NCBI GenBank assembly: GCA_028829895.1
Contig: CM054177.1
Span: 36,982,564 to 37,046,563, forward strand
Length of the DNA: 64,000 bases
Reading direction: 5' to 3'
DNA from: Sinotaia quadrata
Taxonomy: Eukaryota > Mollusca > Gastropoda > Architaenioglossa > Viviparidae
Positions 1 through 13,081 of this stretch are shown in pieces. A program made the position numbers and the translations under genes. Under the pieces are notes generated by a model. That model worked only from the letters and a program-made list of their open reading frames with translations. It searched no databases and was not told the DNA's origin. Within the stretch, counting starts at the first letter, position 1. Each line of letters starts with the position of its first letter.

Positions 1-264
1 TACACTTGTTTTGTTTTCAATATACAAGCAAACAATCACTTTTCATATTGCAAAACACAATAATGATGTAAAGCCAAAAATGCAATCTGCCTATATTATA
101 ATTATTTTTGTAAATATTTAATTATAATGCATGATTTTTTCTTACCTAAATTTTAAGAAGGTCATAACTGAACTGTAAGAATTGTATTAGTATGGGGAAG
201 AATGGTATGCTAATTGAATAGCAGCATTCTCCATGGGTCAATGAGTATTGTATAAGACAGCTCA
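1..264. other. AT-rich flank, no gene seen
   Basis: Low-complexity AT-rich sequence before the first hAT element. No coding exon, RNA gene or repeat could be recognised. By position it lies downstream of the last LYST exon seen, so it is probably intron or intergenic sequence. Confidence 0.4.
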
Positions 265-272
265 CTGAAGAG

Positions 273-2584
273 CAGTGGTGCACAAACGTTTTGAGTCAGG
301 GGCCACAATCTGACTTGTCGAAACTGTCAGGGGACACAAAAAAGTGAAGATCAAAATCATCCCACACAAGATAGATATTGCATCTAAGAACACACAAATA
401 ACAATTAAGACTATAATTACAACAAAGAAGTTGCATACTAAGACTCATTCTAAAAATGTTATGATACGTCAACTTTCACAAAGTCAGTGTGATGGATGTG
501 CTGCATGTCATCTGCAAGCTTCGAAATGTCTGGCTTGATGTTTGACGTTGAAAGAGGCAAAATTGCTTCCAGATTAGTCAGCTCACTGCGGATGTTGCTT
601 TTGTTCAGTGTCATCTGTGAGAAAGCCTGTTCACAGCAGTATGTGCTGCCAAACATGCTAGTGTGGACAAGTACATTATCTTTCAGATTAGCAAATGTAT
701 CAGGCAATGTTCTGTAGAAGTCAAGCAAACTGTTTTCTCGGTAAGTAGCACGCAGTTCATCAGATGCCTGGAGATCAGTAAGTTTGAGCTGGTATTCTGC
801 GGACATGTCATCCACTGACACACTGAATGGATCAGCAAAAAGTTTCATTAGCAATCTGCATTGGTCAAAGTCATGAAACCATGAATTGAAAGACTGAACC
901 AATGTATCTAGCTTTCCAACATAAACATTTGTGTCAATGTCCTGACTCTTCTGTAGCTGTGACTGAAAAGTGGGAAAGTTCACAAAGTTCCCCGATGCTG
1001 CTTGCTGCCGGAACAACTGCAACTTTGTCCTGAATGCCAAGATGTGATTTGCAAGTTGACAAACTAGCTGATTTTTGCCTTGCAACTTCAAATTCAGATC
1101 ATATAAGTATTGTGTCATGTCGACCAGAAAGGTCAAATCAGCTTGCCATGCTGGATTAGTCATGGAAGCAACTTCTGTGTCTTTGTTCTTGCTTCTGAGG
1201 AATTCTATGACCTCTTCAATTAACTCCCAGAATCTTTTGGGCATCTTCCCTCAACTCAGCCAGAGTACCTCACAGCAAATAAACAAGGTCACCATAATCT
1301 GCATCAATTTCTTCAAGAAGATTTTGAAATTGGCGGTGATTGAGTCCTCGTGATTTGATTAAATTAATTGTTTTCGTCACTAATGCCATCAGTGCCTGAA
1401 AACCAAGTTCTTTACTGCACAGGTTCGCAACTTCACCAATTGTCTGTTCTGCTTTCCTCTATGCTTCATCAACAGTGCTACCAGCCTGTTACTTTCTCCG
1501 GTCATGGCTGGTGCTCCATCAGTTGTCACACTTACCAGTTTAGTGAAATCCAGTGAAACACTACTACACAGTTGCACTGTCTCTTCAAATAGAGCAGACG
1601 CAGTTGTCTGACCCTTCATGGAACCCATGCCGATAAATTCCTCTGTGATATCAAATGATGACGATACACCACGAACAAAAACTAGCAGCTGTGCAGTTGA
1701 ATTGATGTCAGTCGACTCATCTGCAGACAAAGAGAAGTAGATCAAGTTGGCTGCTTTGTTTGCAAGCTGTCTTGTCATGTCTGATGAGAGGTGTGAAATT
1801 CTTCGTTGAACTGTCATACAATTCAAAGCCACTGCCTGCAGTTTGCGAACTGCTTCCGGACACAACTTTTCTGATGCAGTAATCATACATTGCTTGACAA
1901 AATCACCGTCAGTGAAAAGATTTTGCTATCATCAACGAAATCTCGTAACTGACCTCATACGCTGCACTAAAATCTGCTGACTGCTTTGAGAAAATGTTCT
2001 GTTGGCGATTCAGCGAATGCCTCAGAGATTCAATTCAAGCTGTTCGTTCATCACCAACAACGTTGTGGAAATTTTGATGCTTTGTCTCATAATGACACTT
2101 TATATTAGAAACCTTCGCCACTGCTACTGTTGAATGACACAGCAGACAAATAACGTTCGTCTGTTGTTGAACAAAACAGTATTGTAGAGTCCAGTCAACA
2201 TTAAACTGACTGTTTTCGTTGTCAACTTTTCTTTTACAATTAGCTGCCATTTTATCACAAAAATATAATCAAAATAACAATGGAATGTGGTAGGTCCAAC
2301 ACTAACGCTTAACAGCTACTGACCCACCCTAACACAGAAAGGGGCGAGCACGTATGTGTGGGGTTTGCCGCCCACCCATCTCGGTATAGCTTTTTTCTCT
2401 TGCCTCTGTGAGTGTTATGTCAGCAGGCAGACAGACATCATCTGCACAGAGCGCCTGGACAAATGGGTCAGGAGGCGCTGCTTTGTTTCAAATCGCAGGC
2501 AGTGTATGAGTAAACAATTGACTTTTTCATTGAACATCGGCGGGCCACTTAGCGACTTCGCAGGCTGGAGTTTGTGCACCCGTG
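273..2584 (-). mobile_element. hAT-family DNA transposon, degenerate, with TIRs and 8-bp TSD
   Basis: The left end CAGTGGTGCACAAAC (from 273) and the right end GTTTGTGCACCCGTG (to 2584) are inverted repeats with two mismatches. The flanking octamers CTGAAGAG (265-272) and CTGTAGAG (2585-2592) match at 7 of 8 positions. This is the 8-bp target duplication expected of hAT elements. Between the ends, on the minus strand, lies a broken transposase gene. The same terminal sequence occurs on the element at 40463-41781, so both belong to one family. Length, TIRs, TSD and protein content all agree. The element is old, because both the TSD and the gene carry mutations. Confidence 0.88.
459..2250 (-). 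pseudogene. hAT transposase pseudogene (ZBED5/SCAND3/GTF2IRD2-like type)
   Basis: Three consecutive minus-strand segments in different frames cover a hAT transposase. The start (2250-2035) holds a BED/C2H2-like zinc finger of form C-x2-C...H-x4-H (VICLLC...KCHYETKH). The middle (1886-1389) carries SADESTDI and VTTDGAPAMTG, motifs typical of the RNase-H-like catalytic region of hAT proteins. The last part (1244-459) ends with the dimerisation region MFGSTYCCEQAFSQM, followed by NKSNIRSELT. The joints between segments need frameshifts or contain stops, so the gene is dead. The enzyme would cut and paste its own element. The family has often been domesticated in animals, but nothing here suggests domestication. 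Confidence 0.85.
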
Positions 2585-2592
2585 CTGTAGAG

Positions 2593-3565
2593 TGCTCTGA
2601 TTACATAACTGCATGCAGCACAGGGCAGAGGGACGGAACCCAACGCGCCTACAGGAATTTTCTAGGGACCAAACCTACCCCAGGAAGGCCAGTCTTTAGA
2701 ACACAGCAAGTCAACCATGACTATTCAGAAAATAGAACAAAGAAGCAAATTATGCCCCTAACACAGACACTCAAGTTTTCACATGCATTTTGAGCGCGAC
2801 TACTGGCAGAAACTCTGAAACGTATAAATAGCTGCACCTGATTAAATTAAAATCACTCTAAAAATCCGATCCCCGTATTATGACTTTCTACGGTAAAGGA
2901 AGCATAAAGGTACAATTGGTTTAGTTAATCATTATTCTGTAATGATGATTTTTTCTAACAGATTTATTGCACTATTGTATTTATATTTCTTGTAAAAATG
3001 TTTTGTTAACTTGAATGGTGAAACTTGTAATTTTATTCTCAAAGGTAAAGAAGTAAAATGAACAAGTTGTAAAGAAATTTAAATTTAATATGAGGAAACG
3101 AGAATAAGATTACAGACTTTAGGACTATAAAAATGAGCACTGATGTACACAAACCATTATTATATTGTTGCAACTTTGAAAGTCATTTGGCACCCGCCAG
3201 TCTGCTACAATTAGTCCACAGTTTGCATAATAATGACAACAGAATGGCAGTGAATTCTCACCAAAACTCTGAACCCTAGAGAGTACTGAAAGCCGTGAGC
3301 TGATGCACATGACATAAACAGGAAGTTTATGATGAGGAGTATTATCAGACCCAGGAAGATGCTTTGTCAGGAAGACCTGCACCAGTGATGAAAATTCATA
3401 AGTGTCAAGGTGTGTACTTGTCAAGAGAAGGATGGGTCAGACAAGAGAAGTGTCATACAGCTACAAAGTGAGTGGCAAGCATCTTTTAGGCTAGACTCTA
3501 CTAAGTGCTGTGTCGGCTACATAGGAGTGGGAATATAAGCATGGCCACTTATTACACTCGAAAGA
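2593..3565. other. No gene seen
   Basis: AT-rich sequence between the hAT element and the minisatellite. Short open frames of up to about 100 codons occur on both strands, but none shows a recognisable domain or splice context. I see nothing else to annotate. Confidence 0.35.
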
Positions 3566-3568
3566 TTG

Positions 3569-3845
3569 TGTCCAGAATTGGGAACTATATGTGTGTCCAG
3601 AACTGTGAACTGTGAACTATATGTATTGGTGTCCAGAACTGGGAACTGGGAACTATATGTATTTGTGTCCAGAACTGGGAACTGGGAACTATATGTATTT
3701 GTGTCCAGAACTGGGAACTGGGAACTATATGTATTGGTGTCCAGAACTGGGAACTGGGAACTATATGTATTTGTGTCCAGAACTGGGAACTGGGAACTAT
3801 ATGTATTTGTGTCCAGAACTGTGAACTGGAATTACATATATGTTT
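3569..3845 (+). repeat. 36-bp minisatellite, about 6 full units, open in two plus frames
   Basis: Units of the form TGTCCAGAACTGGGAACTGG plus GAACTATATGTATTKG start at 3594, 3630, 3666, 3702, 3738, 3774 and 3810 (last one partial), and a degenerate unit lies at 3569. The unit is 36 bp, that is 12 codons, so reading frames stay open. One gives a repeat containing [12 protein letters not shown]. Another gives [12 protein letters not shown]. The units are nearly identical, which points to recent expansion. I treat it as a non-coding minisatellite because neither frame has a recognisable flanking coding context. Confidence 0.9.
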
Positions 3846-3879
3846 TTGTCAAAAACTGTGTCTGTGTAATATAACTCAC

Positions 3880-4740
3880 CAGGACATTATCCGTGTATCT
3901 AGACCGTTCCAGGCTTGGCATTGCTATCCTGTATTCTCAACCAGCCAGCAGCTCAACACACCCAAACCAAGTGAATCATACATATGCTCATTCAATGTGT
4001 CTGTATTGTGTCCTCTGATTATTGTAAATTTCTGATGCTCGCATTTCTTCCTTGATAGTCATTGTAGTGACTGAGTTATTGATGACGAAAGTTTCTAATT
4101 GATTGAATTCGTATAGTAATTGTTCTATGGAATTCATTAATGACTAGCTATTTTTCCAGTTAATTAAGTTCCTATAGTAATTGTTCTATGAAATTGGTTG
4201 AATATCTATTTTCCTAATTGATCAGCTTATTGCTTTAAGCGTTTGTGAGATCTGTGATCTCTGTATTATTGCCTTGTGTGATTTATGAGATTATTGTAAA
4301 CTGTAAATTGATTCTATTTATTATTTTTTCTTTTAATAAATTGTTGAATTTTATCTATCCACTCTCATTGTTTCTAAGGGAGATAAATGTACAGGTAACA
4401 GGGGTGGGGGCTCTGCCAATGATGTAACAACAAATGACAAGACAATCATGCACATTTTTAGGGAATAGGTTTACTGTTACTAGAAATCGGAGTATGTGTG
4501 GGGCGAAAGTACAAGGAATAATTAACTGACATGTTAGTTCAGCTAAGGGCCTTTACTTTGGACAAGTAACACCTGGAAAGGATGGTAATTGGATATTACA
4601 ATTCCACGGCTTGATTAGTCACTCCAGACCTCAAAGACGAAGTCCCCATCGAGGGTGATTGTGATTAATAAGTGGAAAGAAGATTATTAATGTATGTGAA
4701 TAAATGTTAATTAATATACAATATTTATCACATAAATAAC
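3880..4740 (+). repeat. Possible solo-LTR relic of the gypsy family in this window
   Basis: The order of features resembles the LTR 3' halves at 17640-17980 and 29560-29913. There is an AT-rich stretch with a TTAATAAATTGTTG-type block (about 4335), then a G-rich GGGGTGGGGGCTCTG block (about 4400), then GTAACA and TAACACC motifs. The similarity is in architecture only and I cannot align it base by base. It could also be unrelated AT-rich intron. Confidence 0.25.
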
Positions 4741-5940
4741 AATTAAATAAACCCTTTCACAAATGATAGTTTATATAAAAATGGCATTAGAAAATTGAAA
4801 TGAAGTACTGAGAGATTATATCAAGATAAAACTGTGACTAGGTCAAAATTCTGCACAGTTATATTATTATAATAAGATTTTATTTTTTTTAAGTAACTTT
4901 TATTTCACTGTTAAATGTAGAATTAGGCTTTCACTTTCAGTTATAAGTTCCATTCTTGAGGACATTTATAACCTGATTGTAAGTTGTACACTAGCTGAGT
5001 GTATATTCACCCAATAGTGAATAGGAGGAGATGACTTAAAATGGCATGTGATTCCTACACTTTAGTGATGCTGAATGGGAGGATAGTGTATACTGTGGTT
5101 TCACATCAAAACTAGTTTGCCATGATTTGTAAGTACAGAACAGTTGCCATCAGATGCCATAAGTCAGAATATGTATTGTAATCTTGTGTCTATATGTGAC
5201 TGCACAGGTCAGTCAACAGTGTTTTAAGTAAAAAATGTCCCAGCATCAAAAATCAGTCTTACAATTTAATCCAGGTTAAACATATATTAAGTATGTGAGT
5301 TCTATATTAGCAAGTGACACACTTGGATGAATTTTATTTATTATTATGCCATTACCTCATACTTCACTTTTCTAGTATATGAATTTTTATATATGCATAA
5401 ATATATAGTATATTTTTCTTGCTATAGCATTAGTGCTTATAATTAACTAAGCTTAAAGTCGAAGAGTGTTGTATGATGGGAAAATATTCCCACATATATA
5501 TTTTATATAAATTTTCATTTGTGGAATGAGTGCGTATTGAGTCCTGTTTACAGAGAAGGGAAGTCCTGAAATGAATGAGAGACATGTGTGGAAGATTTAG
5601 GGACTGGCGTTTGATGTCTGCGGTGTTTGAAGTCTGCGAGCGCGGCGGTCAGCGTGTGGTCAGTGTGTACGCTTAGCAGGTGGTTAGAGTTGTTAGAGGG
5701 ACATAATCATCTTAGAGCTAATGAATTGAACAGGTCAGAAGCCGGTCTAAGCAGGGTAATAAAAACCACAGTGAAAATGTTATCTTCACTACTTCCTGAA
5801 AAATCGTCTGAGAGTGACGACTGAAAGGGTAGTCCACCCAAAACAACACTGGGTCGTATATGAGAGAAGAAAACCCTGGCTATATAGGTAAAAACATCTT
5901 TGTATTTGTGTGAATGGTTAAGTTTTATTAGGATGTTATA
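4741..5940. other. No convincing gene; one 65-codon plus-strand ORF
   Basis: AT-rich sequence. An open frame at 5627-5824 on the plus strand lies in a locally GC-richer patch (about 5600-5830) and ends in an acidic PEKSSESDD tail. It has no recognisable domain, no clear splice context and no known relative that I can name. It may be part of the LTR-like sequence that follows. Confidence 0.25.
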
Positions 5941-5949
5941 TACTATGTT

Positions 5950-6960
5950 TTATTTTGAAATGTTAATATTCTTCCTTTCAGAGGCCTATGCCAAACTTAG
6001 TAATTATTAATCGAGCACTGGACTGGACACTTAGGCTTTGCAATTGTTTGTGTTGCAGGGTTTTTTCTTGTTATTGTGTATTCTCGGCTGCTTGTTTATA
6101 GCTGCCTGTTGTTTGCCTGTGTGGCTGTGCCTGTGTGGCCGTTCTACTTGTCCCGGCTGAATTGGGACGTGCCGATCTATTGGCTGGCAAAATTCAAGTC
6201 TACCAGACTGACGTCATTTCAATACATAAGCTAAGTTCCCATCCGGAACGTGACTTCAGTCCAATGAACTGGCTTAGGATGAACTGAATTTTCTAAATCT
6301 TGTTAACTTTTTCTTTTATTAAATTTCTTGTTATTATTTTAAAACGCGTGTTTGTTAGTTCTATCGTTATTTTCGTAGTTCAAGTGATAATGTAATGAGT
6401 ACGTCTTGTCCTCTGTTCGTTAATTGTAATCATTATATATATATATTATTCATAAACATTAAATCTCAGCTGAATCTGAGTTGGGGGCGGAGCCAAATTG
6501 GCGACGTACCAGTATATCAGCGTAACAGTTGCAAATATCCATATTTAACCAGTGACCCATACTCTGCACCGGCACTTGTAGATGTCTTGTATCATAACTA
6601 ATTATACAGAGTTGGTATAAGTCATTATTACAAAGTCACCCCAGAGTATAGCGGCGACAAAGAGGTTGTGCCCTGCATGTTAAGAGTAACATTAATAGAA
6701 GTCAGTGTAACTGTAAGTGGCTTTCTCCAGAATCAGAGTGCGGAGAAATAACCCTTTGAGAGTAACAAACATGATAAAAGGATTAATCATGTCACATTTC
6801 GGTTCAATGTGCCAGTGATTCCAAACATAGATACACTATTAGCCCCAGGGCTTGTGGTCTGAGGATTAGGGAGGTAGGGTCAGGTGAGTGAAAGTGAGGG
6901 CCAATTATGTCTATTATATTATTAGATTATAAGTAGAGATTCTTTAAATATATGTCATAA
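5950..6960 (+). repeat. Possible LTR relic, gypsy-like architecture
   Basis: The stretch contains a CpG- and T-rich block (about 6050-6180), a TTTTATTAAATTTCTTG block (about 6314), a G-rich TTGGGGGCGGAGCC block (6481-6494) and, near 6720, CTCCAGAATCAGAG. The same order of landmarks is seen in the recognisable LTRs at 17.1-18.0 kb and 28.8-29.9 kb. No gag or pol coding sequence follows. The call rests on layout only. Confidence 0.3.
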
Positions 6961-9670
6961 CAACCAATGATGGAATACTGGATAACTTGAAACTAACCAA
7001 TGGGAATTGCAAAGGTAGAGAAGGTGAAGTTGAGCTCTCAGAAAATTCATTTTCTCATAATCATTCTGATTTCCATCATTGTATACACACATATGAATCA
7101 CCATTTAAACATGCACAGCTTAGCCAGCAGCTTGGTATTCAAATAGTGGAAGTGCCTTTTTGGCATTTGTTTGTCTTCAGGTTTGGTTCTACTTTAGTTC
7201 CAATTTGTTGTACCTTCGATGCCAACCTGATTTAATGATCTACTGTGATCCTTGTTCAACTCTCACATGACCCACATCTGAGACAACATTAACTGTGGCA
7301 CTGACCTGCTAAGGAAAGCATGCACCAAGAGATTTAAAACCTCATTGCTAGAATAATTTTCACACCATTGCCAGCTGAGCACCAAGAGAAGACAACTCTG
7401 CAATTCATGGTCAGGTATTTATGTAAATACCTGTTTATTCCTTCCTACTTTGTGATGTTCTGTCACTGATGTGTGTTGAGAGTTGTAAAATCTATCTTTT
7501 TAGATCATGTTTATTAGATAATGAATGAACTTTGGAATGGACACTGAAAAACATAAGATTTTTTATTTAGCTGTTGCAAACTGAACTTTATTCTCCAAGC
7601 AAAGACAGCAAATAAGATTTCTTGATTTATTTTTCTTAATGTTTGTATAATCCATATTTTATGTATTGATTCAATCTATATGTTGTGCACTGGGTGTAAT
7701 AAATTGGAGAGAAAAGGCTCATTCATCATGGTGGGGCATTCCATAATAATTAAGAAAGACAGAAGAGAACCTTTGAATGTGGGCATTCCACTAGTAAGGG
7801 TCACTATGTCAGGTCAATGTTAGCTTAATGTATATATTTATAATACAATGACTAACACTAGAGTGGGTCTGTTGATCCAGTCTGCATCAAGGAGTGAAGT
7901 TTATTATGGATGGAAGATAATATCATCCTCAATATTAAGGAGCACTTCTTAAAATGAGAAATACCTGTTACAAATTTATGTTTTTCAAACTTATATCAGA
8001 CAAAAATCTTGTTCTTTTTACTTGTTTATCCATAAGACCAAACTTAACCAGGAATTCTTCTTGACAGACTGACTGCATGAGATCCTATGACAAGGGTTTA
8101 TGAAACCGAAACAGTTATGACTTTTTAAGTACATACTGAATAAGCAATATCTTTTGAAATTATGGTATATTAAAAATATAACTGTGGCAAATAATAATCC
8201 TAGTTATTTTCTTAAATATTAATTTTAAAAAGAAAGCATAGATAGATAAATTGTTGTTTTTTGTTTATTTTTAATTTTTAAATCTCAAGTTATCTGTTGT
8301 CTGATTCCATAAGACCGATGTATTCTGCACACTCACTCTCCATGAATAGTTTGTACCATAAGACCATCAGCAGTATTATACCTTCTAATGCTATGGTATA
8401 CTTTTCATCTTGCTTTTTACAGATTTAATGGGTTCTAATATTTTTCTACATATATATAAGCAAGACACTATTTATAAATATTAATCAATTTAAAAATTAA
8501 ATTAAAAACCCAAATGCTCCCTTTATACCAGCAATCCTTAACCTCATGTACTTCTGCATACTGATGTGCTATAATATAATATAGTATACTATAATCAGTG
8601 TTAAAGTGAAGTCTGCAAACTAAGATTTTTCTAAAGGAGATTCATCGTTCATGAGTGAACTCATTTTACTTGCAGACGTCAATAGACAGACCAAGACCCT
8701 AAGAAAAGAATTTAAATTAAAATATAAAATTAAACTTGTCTCTCTTGTATTGGAAAGCATGTTTTGTAAATTTATACCAAATACAAATATATCATGATTT
8801 GGGGCCATAGTGTGCACAATCTCTTAGGCACAGATTTAAGAGAACAAAAATAGGTACACTTATTTGTTGCTACTGCCATCATCAATACTGGGGTTCCATT
8901 TTTCTAAAGATATAGGGGTCAAAGACATAAATAGGAATGCTTTGGAACAGTTATCTGAGACAGTGAGAGCAAAATTCAAACATAGAGAAATTCTTTAATT
9001 ATTTTCTAATGTGTTCGATATTAAAATCAAGTTGGTTTCACAGATACAAATTTGATATGGTTAATTCAGAGAGGGAGTAAATAGGTACTCTTGTGGAAAT
9101 ATTTACACGTTATATTTTTGTTATCAGCACTTCAAAGCCTCCCCCCCCCCCCATTGTACCCTACTTGGTTGCCTATTCTCATGTGTGACACAATTTCAGC
9201 AAGGAGACAAAACTGCATCATTTGCCTGACTAGCAGGAGAAAGTGTGTTCTATGGACATGATTTCAGTTCATCAACTTGAGAGCTACTAAAGTCAACAAG
9301 ATTCTGAGTGTTATGCCCACCATTACACAAGAATTCAACATGTGAACAATGAAAAATGCATCAGGTGAAACCCTTCCAAATTTAACCTCTTAAACTTGTC
9401 TCATGATTTAGTTCTTAGCTATTTTGCTTATTTGTATAAATCTCTTTATTCCTGTCATCATTTAAGTATGAACTGGAAACAAACTGAACCAGAACTATAA
9501 CATTTTTTAACACAAATTGAGCTATGAAAAAAACAATTATTTTCCCATTATATGTGCAAGCAAACACAAAAACTTTGGAACTTAACTGCTTAACATTTCA
9601 TATTTAATTAATTAATGAGAATTACTGTTTAAGAATAAGAGTGAGCATCATATTTTTGTACACAAACAGT
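6961..9670. other. AT-rich stretch, no supported gene
   Basis: No recognisable coding exon. An 82-codon plus-strand frame (6987-7235) and a 65-codon minus-strand frame (8817-8620) were looked at and lack domain or splice support. A poly-C run (about 9139-9152) is present. Otherwise I see intron-like sequence. Confidence 0.35.
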
Positions 9671-9679
9671 TTTGCCTTT

Positions 9680-11110
9680 GTGACTGTCACCACCACCCTT
9701 CTCTCCGAAGAAAGAGGGTGGTGGTTAGTCGACGCCATGTAGGACTTGCATAGATGTTATTATAAATCCACACACAGAATACCAAGATGGTTATTTGGTT
9801 CAAATTTAATTCTGCATGTAGATTACAAATTGCCAACATGTTTGCATGTGTGATTGCGAATGGGTAAGGGCGAAGTGTAGACAGCACAGACAATACAACG
9901 TGTAACAACGACCACAATCACTCTTTCAAAACCATAGACAGGAGAAGTCTCAATATCAAAATATAAATTCAAATTTATTGACCTATGGGTTTCCTCTCAC
10001 ATGTTGGTTATTCAGCCATCCACAACTCACACCTGTGGGGTAGGGGAAAAGAAAAGAATGATGAATGATGAAATAAAATAAAAGAAATATAAAACTAAAA
10101 TTTCTTCATGCAGTATTACTTCTACTAAAGAGGCTAAGAATTATTCAAAGTAAAATAATAGTCATTATTCAAAAGTTCTGGAGCCACTGCCCCTATTTCA
10201 AATTCAATAGTTTAAAAAGAAAACAATGTCATTCGACTTGCAAATCCTTTTCAACATAGTCACATCAATATTTTCAAACTAATTTTAAAATAACTCTTCA
10301 CTGATCAAAAATAGATTAAGTTTAAAGTTTATCTTCAATTTGAGGTTTAATTCTTAATTAAGATTCTAATCTTTAGTTTTAGGTTTTAGGTGCTCTGAGA
10401 TTCTCTCCCTAATTAGTAATTTTTCCACTCACATAGTTATTGCCAACTTTTCCTCGTGCTGGGGGTTTTGAAGATACACAAAACACCGTCGACGTCTCGA
10501 TACGTGGTTCACTCCCTGGAACCCAAAGTACAGCCATCCTGCTGCTACTGTTTCATTCTCTCATTACATTTCTCGTTAGGCCTACTTCTCAATTTTTGTT
10601 ACGTTTCTCATTACTTCTCATCTCATTAATTAACAGTCATCCTCGCCGTTATTCTGCCTATCTGCGATATCTCCCAGTACCGTGATGCTAAATTTCCATC
10701 AGTCTATTCTTCTACTGCCTGGAAAATAGCCGATCACCTGTGGTCTTTGCACAGAGTCTTTTGAAAACCCGAGAAGAACTGTCCGTATGCCTGGTCTATC
10801 TTTATCTGTTGATAGCTCTGACAGTGCGTCTTAAATTCACAGACGGGTAGACATCTGGCACTCTATTGTAGTGTCCAAAAGTGCTCTTAACTGGTTGCCA
10901 GCTGGTTATAGCAGAGACTCTTGGTAAGGAAACTTGAGGGTCTTCTTACCCATCTACCTAACACTACATTCCTGGTGTCTTTGTCTGTTTCTGTCTCTGT
11001 CATCCCCTTTTATACACAAAGTCCTTGTACAACATTTTCACTGAGCTGGAAAACACACACACCCTCTCAGCACACAACCCCCGCACATGAATTACGAGAG
11101 TGGTAAATAT
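9680..11110 (-). repeat. Dispersed GC-richer module, probable decayed retroelement or LTR
   Basis: A GC- and CpG-enriched patch stands out from the AT-rich background. The block around 9998-10050 (CAGCCATCCACAACTCACAC, then a TGGGGTAGGGG run and GATGAATGATG) resembles the block at about 63390-63480 (AACATCCACACACAGCATCC, TGGGGCGGGGA, GATGAATAAAC). That suggests a dispersed repeat of unknown class. No coding sequence could be recognised. The limits are approximate. Confidence 0.3.
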
Positions 11111-12080
11111 AATTAACTTCTCTAAAATATTGCATTATTGGTAGAATGCTATATATAATATTTATGTTATTTGCTAAATGATTGTGTGAACAAATGTATT
11201 TATTCTCACAGAAGCTAAGTGGTGTTAGCAATGATTACATTTATGTAGAAATGTTGAGATGGCATAAGCATGTGTATTTGCCATGCACACGCTGGTTAAA
11301 CTATTTGTATCTGGTGGAGCTAAATAGAGAGAAAATGATTGTTTAATGAATATCGCTGTGAATCGCTTGCTAAATGTATTGTATCTGAGAAATTATGCAA
11401 TTGTAGAAGTAAAATCATTTATAAATATTTTATTGAATTTTTTAATTGTAAGTTAGCGTGTAGCTAACGAGTTGTGATGAATTTGTAAAGAGTAGTCTAT
11501 CGCTGTCACCACGAATCCAAATGATTATGATTGCTAATAGGTTGCTATAAAAAAATGTTGCTCATTACAGCCAGTTCTGGGCCTAAACTATGCCAGACTG
11601 GAGATCCTCTGACAACAACATCTAGCACACCTTTCCAATGCCAAGTTAGTCATGCCTGGAAGACAACTGCAACGTGATGTCACTTCTGTCAAAGACGTTG
11701 TGAGCTGTTGCAAATCCCCAGGAGACTCAAGTTAAATGTGCTCTCTCCAATTGAAATGATCAATCAAATATAAATTATATACAATTAATCGGGCAGGGCG
11801 GGATAGACAAACTCTCGAATTTTCTACGATCAAAATTAATGTCATTTTATTACTATTATTATTGTTATTAAATTTTACTTTGTTATCTTCACCCATGTTA
11901 CATAATTTGTTGTAATCATCAACTAAAGAAGCTGGTATGGGGGGCTGAGCTAGAGAAATAATATCATAATCATAACTAATAATAAAGTGTGAGTTAATGT
12001 TACCAGCCTGGGCTCGTCAGCTGATTTATCTGATGAGAATCTTAATTTATGTTATTAATAATTTTCCAGAAGACACCACT
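11111..12080 (+). repeat. Probable solo LTR related to the 28.8-32.0 kb element
   Basis: This stretch shares a series of landmarks, in order, with 28810-29760: a GGAGCTAAATAGAGAG block (11316), a TTGTAAGTTAGCGTGTAGCT block (11447), AAGAGTAGTCTATCGCTGTC (11488), a TTATTAAATTTTACT block (11867), then GGTATGGGGGGCTGAGCTAG (11933) and CAGCTGATTTATCTG (12019). The counterparts in the other copy include GAAGCTAAATGGGAGAC, GCTAACG, GAGTCCTCTACTGCTGTTGC, TTATTAAATCTTCT and GCTGGGGGTTCTGAGCTGG. There is no internal coding sequence, as expected for a solo LTR. Confidence 0.5.
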
Positions 12081-13080
12081 CATCTCTCTCACTTTGCAGA
12101 TATGCAGGCACTATAAACATTTTGTCTCTTCCACAACATTAAAGACAAACATTTACCATCACACAATATTTCCACAGGTGGAAACTTCTTACTAAAGGAG
12201 AAGACAAATCCATCTTTTAATCTATATTTAGTGAGCCCCCATCCACCCACTGACTTTCCAACATAAAGTTATAAATATTTGTAAAAAGTCAATAAATTAA
12301 CAATAAATTTATTAAATCAACAAATATATAACATATGAGTATAATCAAAAAGCATTGACATTTAAATCACTTCACAACAATGCTTGATTAACTCTGAACA
12401 ATCATTCAGTTTATCCTAGCATAGACATTAGCAGTCAATTAACATAAACATATAATCAAGTACATGGATATCATACACAGAAATGAGAGCAGAGTTTTAG
12501 AGATATAATTAAAGTCAATGAACATAACCTTTTCAAAATTGGTGGCTGTTGCCAGCACGTATTCACAATCATGCAAGTCACTGTCTTACTTATTTAGGCG
12601 ATGGCCCCATGTGTCCCTTCCAGGCACGTTACACAACTGTTCCAGAATCTTCGATGAGCTCACAACCACACTGTAGAGAATCATCCTAAATTTCACATGC
12701 ACAAACACATCAGGAGGAAAGTAGTCAAACTTTCATCAGTTTCATGTGCATTTACTCAACACACCAGAGGGAACATTCAAAATAATCTTTGTGAATTCTC
12801 AAGACCAACTCAAGCACCATTTTCACTGAATAGGCTCTTGAATGCAATTCACAGGAATCAACTTACAGCAACACATTTTATGATAACTTGACGACAACAT
12901 AATCAACTAAAGTACAGTAGTCACTGTAGCATGATGCGACAAAAGAAAAAGGCTCGCTCTGCTTTGCAAAAGTCAAATTAAGGCAGCAGTTTCATCTTTA
13001 AACTCCTTTCTCTCTTACATATATTCTCAACTTACAAATCCTGCAACAATTTTATTAGCCTGATACACACAGCATAAGAA
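12081..13080. other. No gene seen
   Basis: AT-rich, somewhat CA-rich sequence. A 64-codon plus-strand frame at 12697-12891 has no recognisable feature. Nothing else supported. Confidence 0.35.
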
Positions 13081-13081
13081 A

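Noticed and set aside
3569..3845. CRISPR-like regular repeats
   Set aside because: Units are contiguous without unique spacers, and the context is eukaryotic. It is a minisatellite.
6987..7235. 82-codon plus-strand frame
   Set aside because: Length is within chance for this window and no family was recognised.
8620..8817. Possible small minus-strand exon with a CTTTTCTTAG acceptor
   Set aside because: The donor would give only a 29-bp exon, and the encoded text does not match the next part of LYST.
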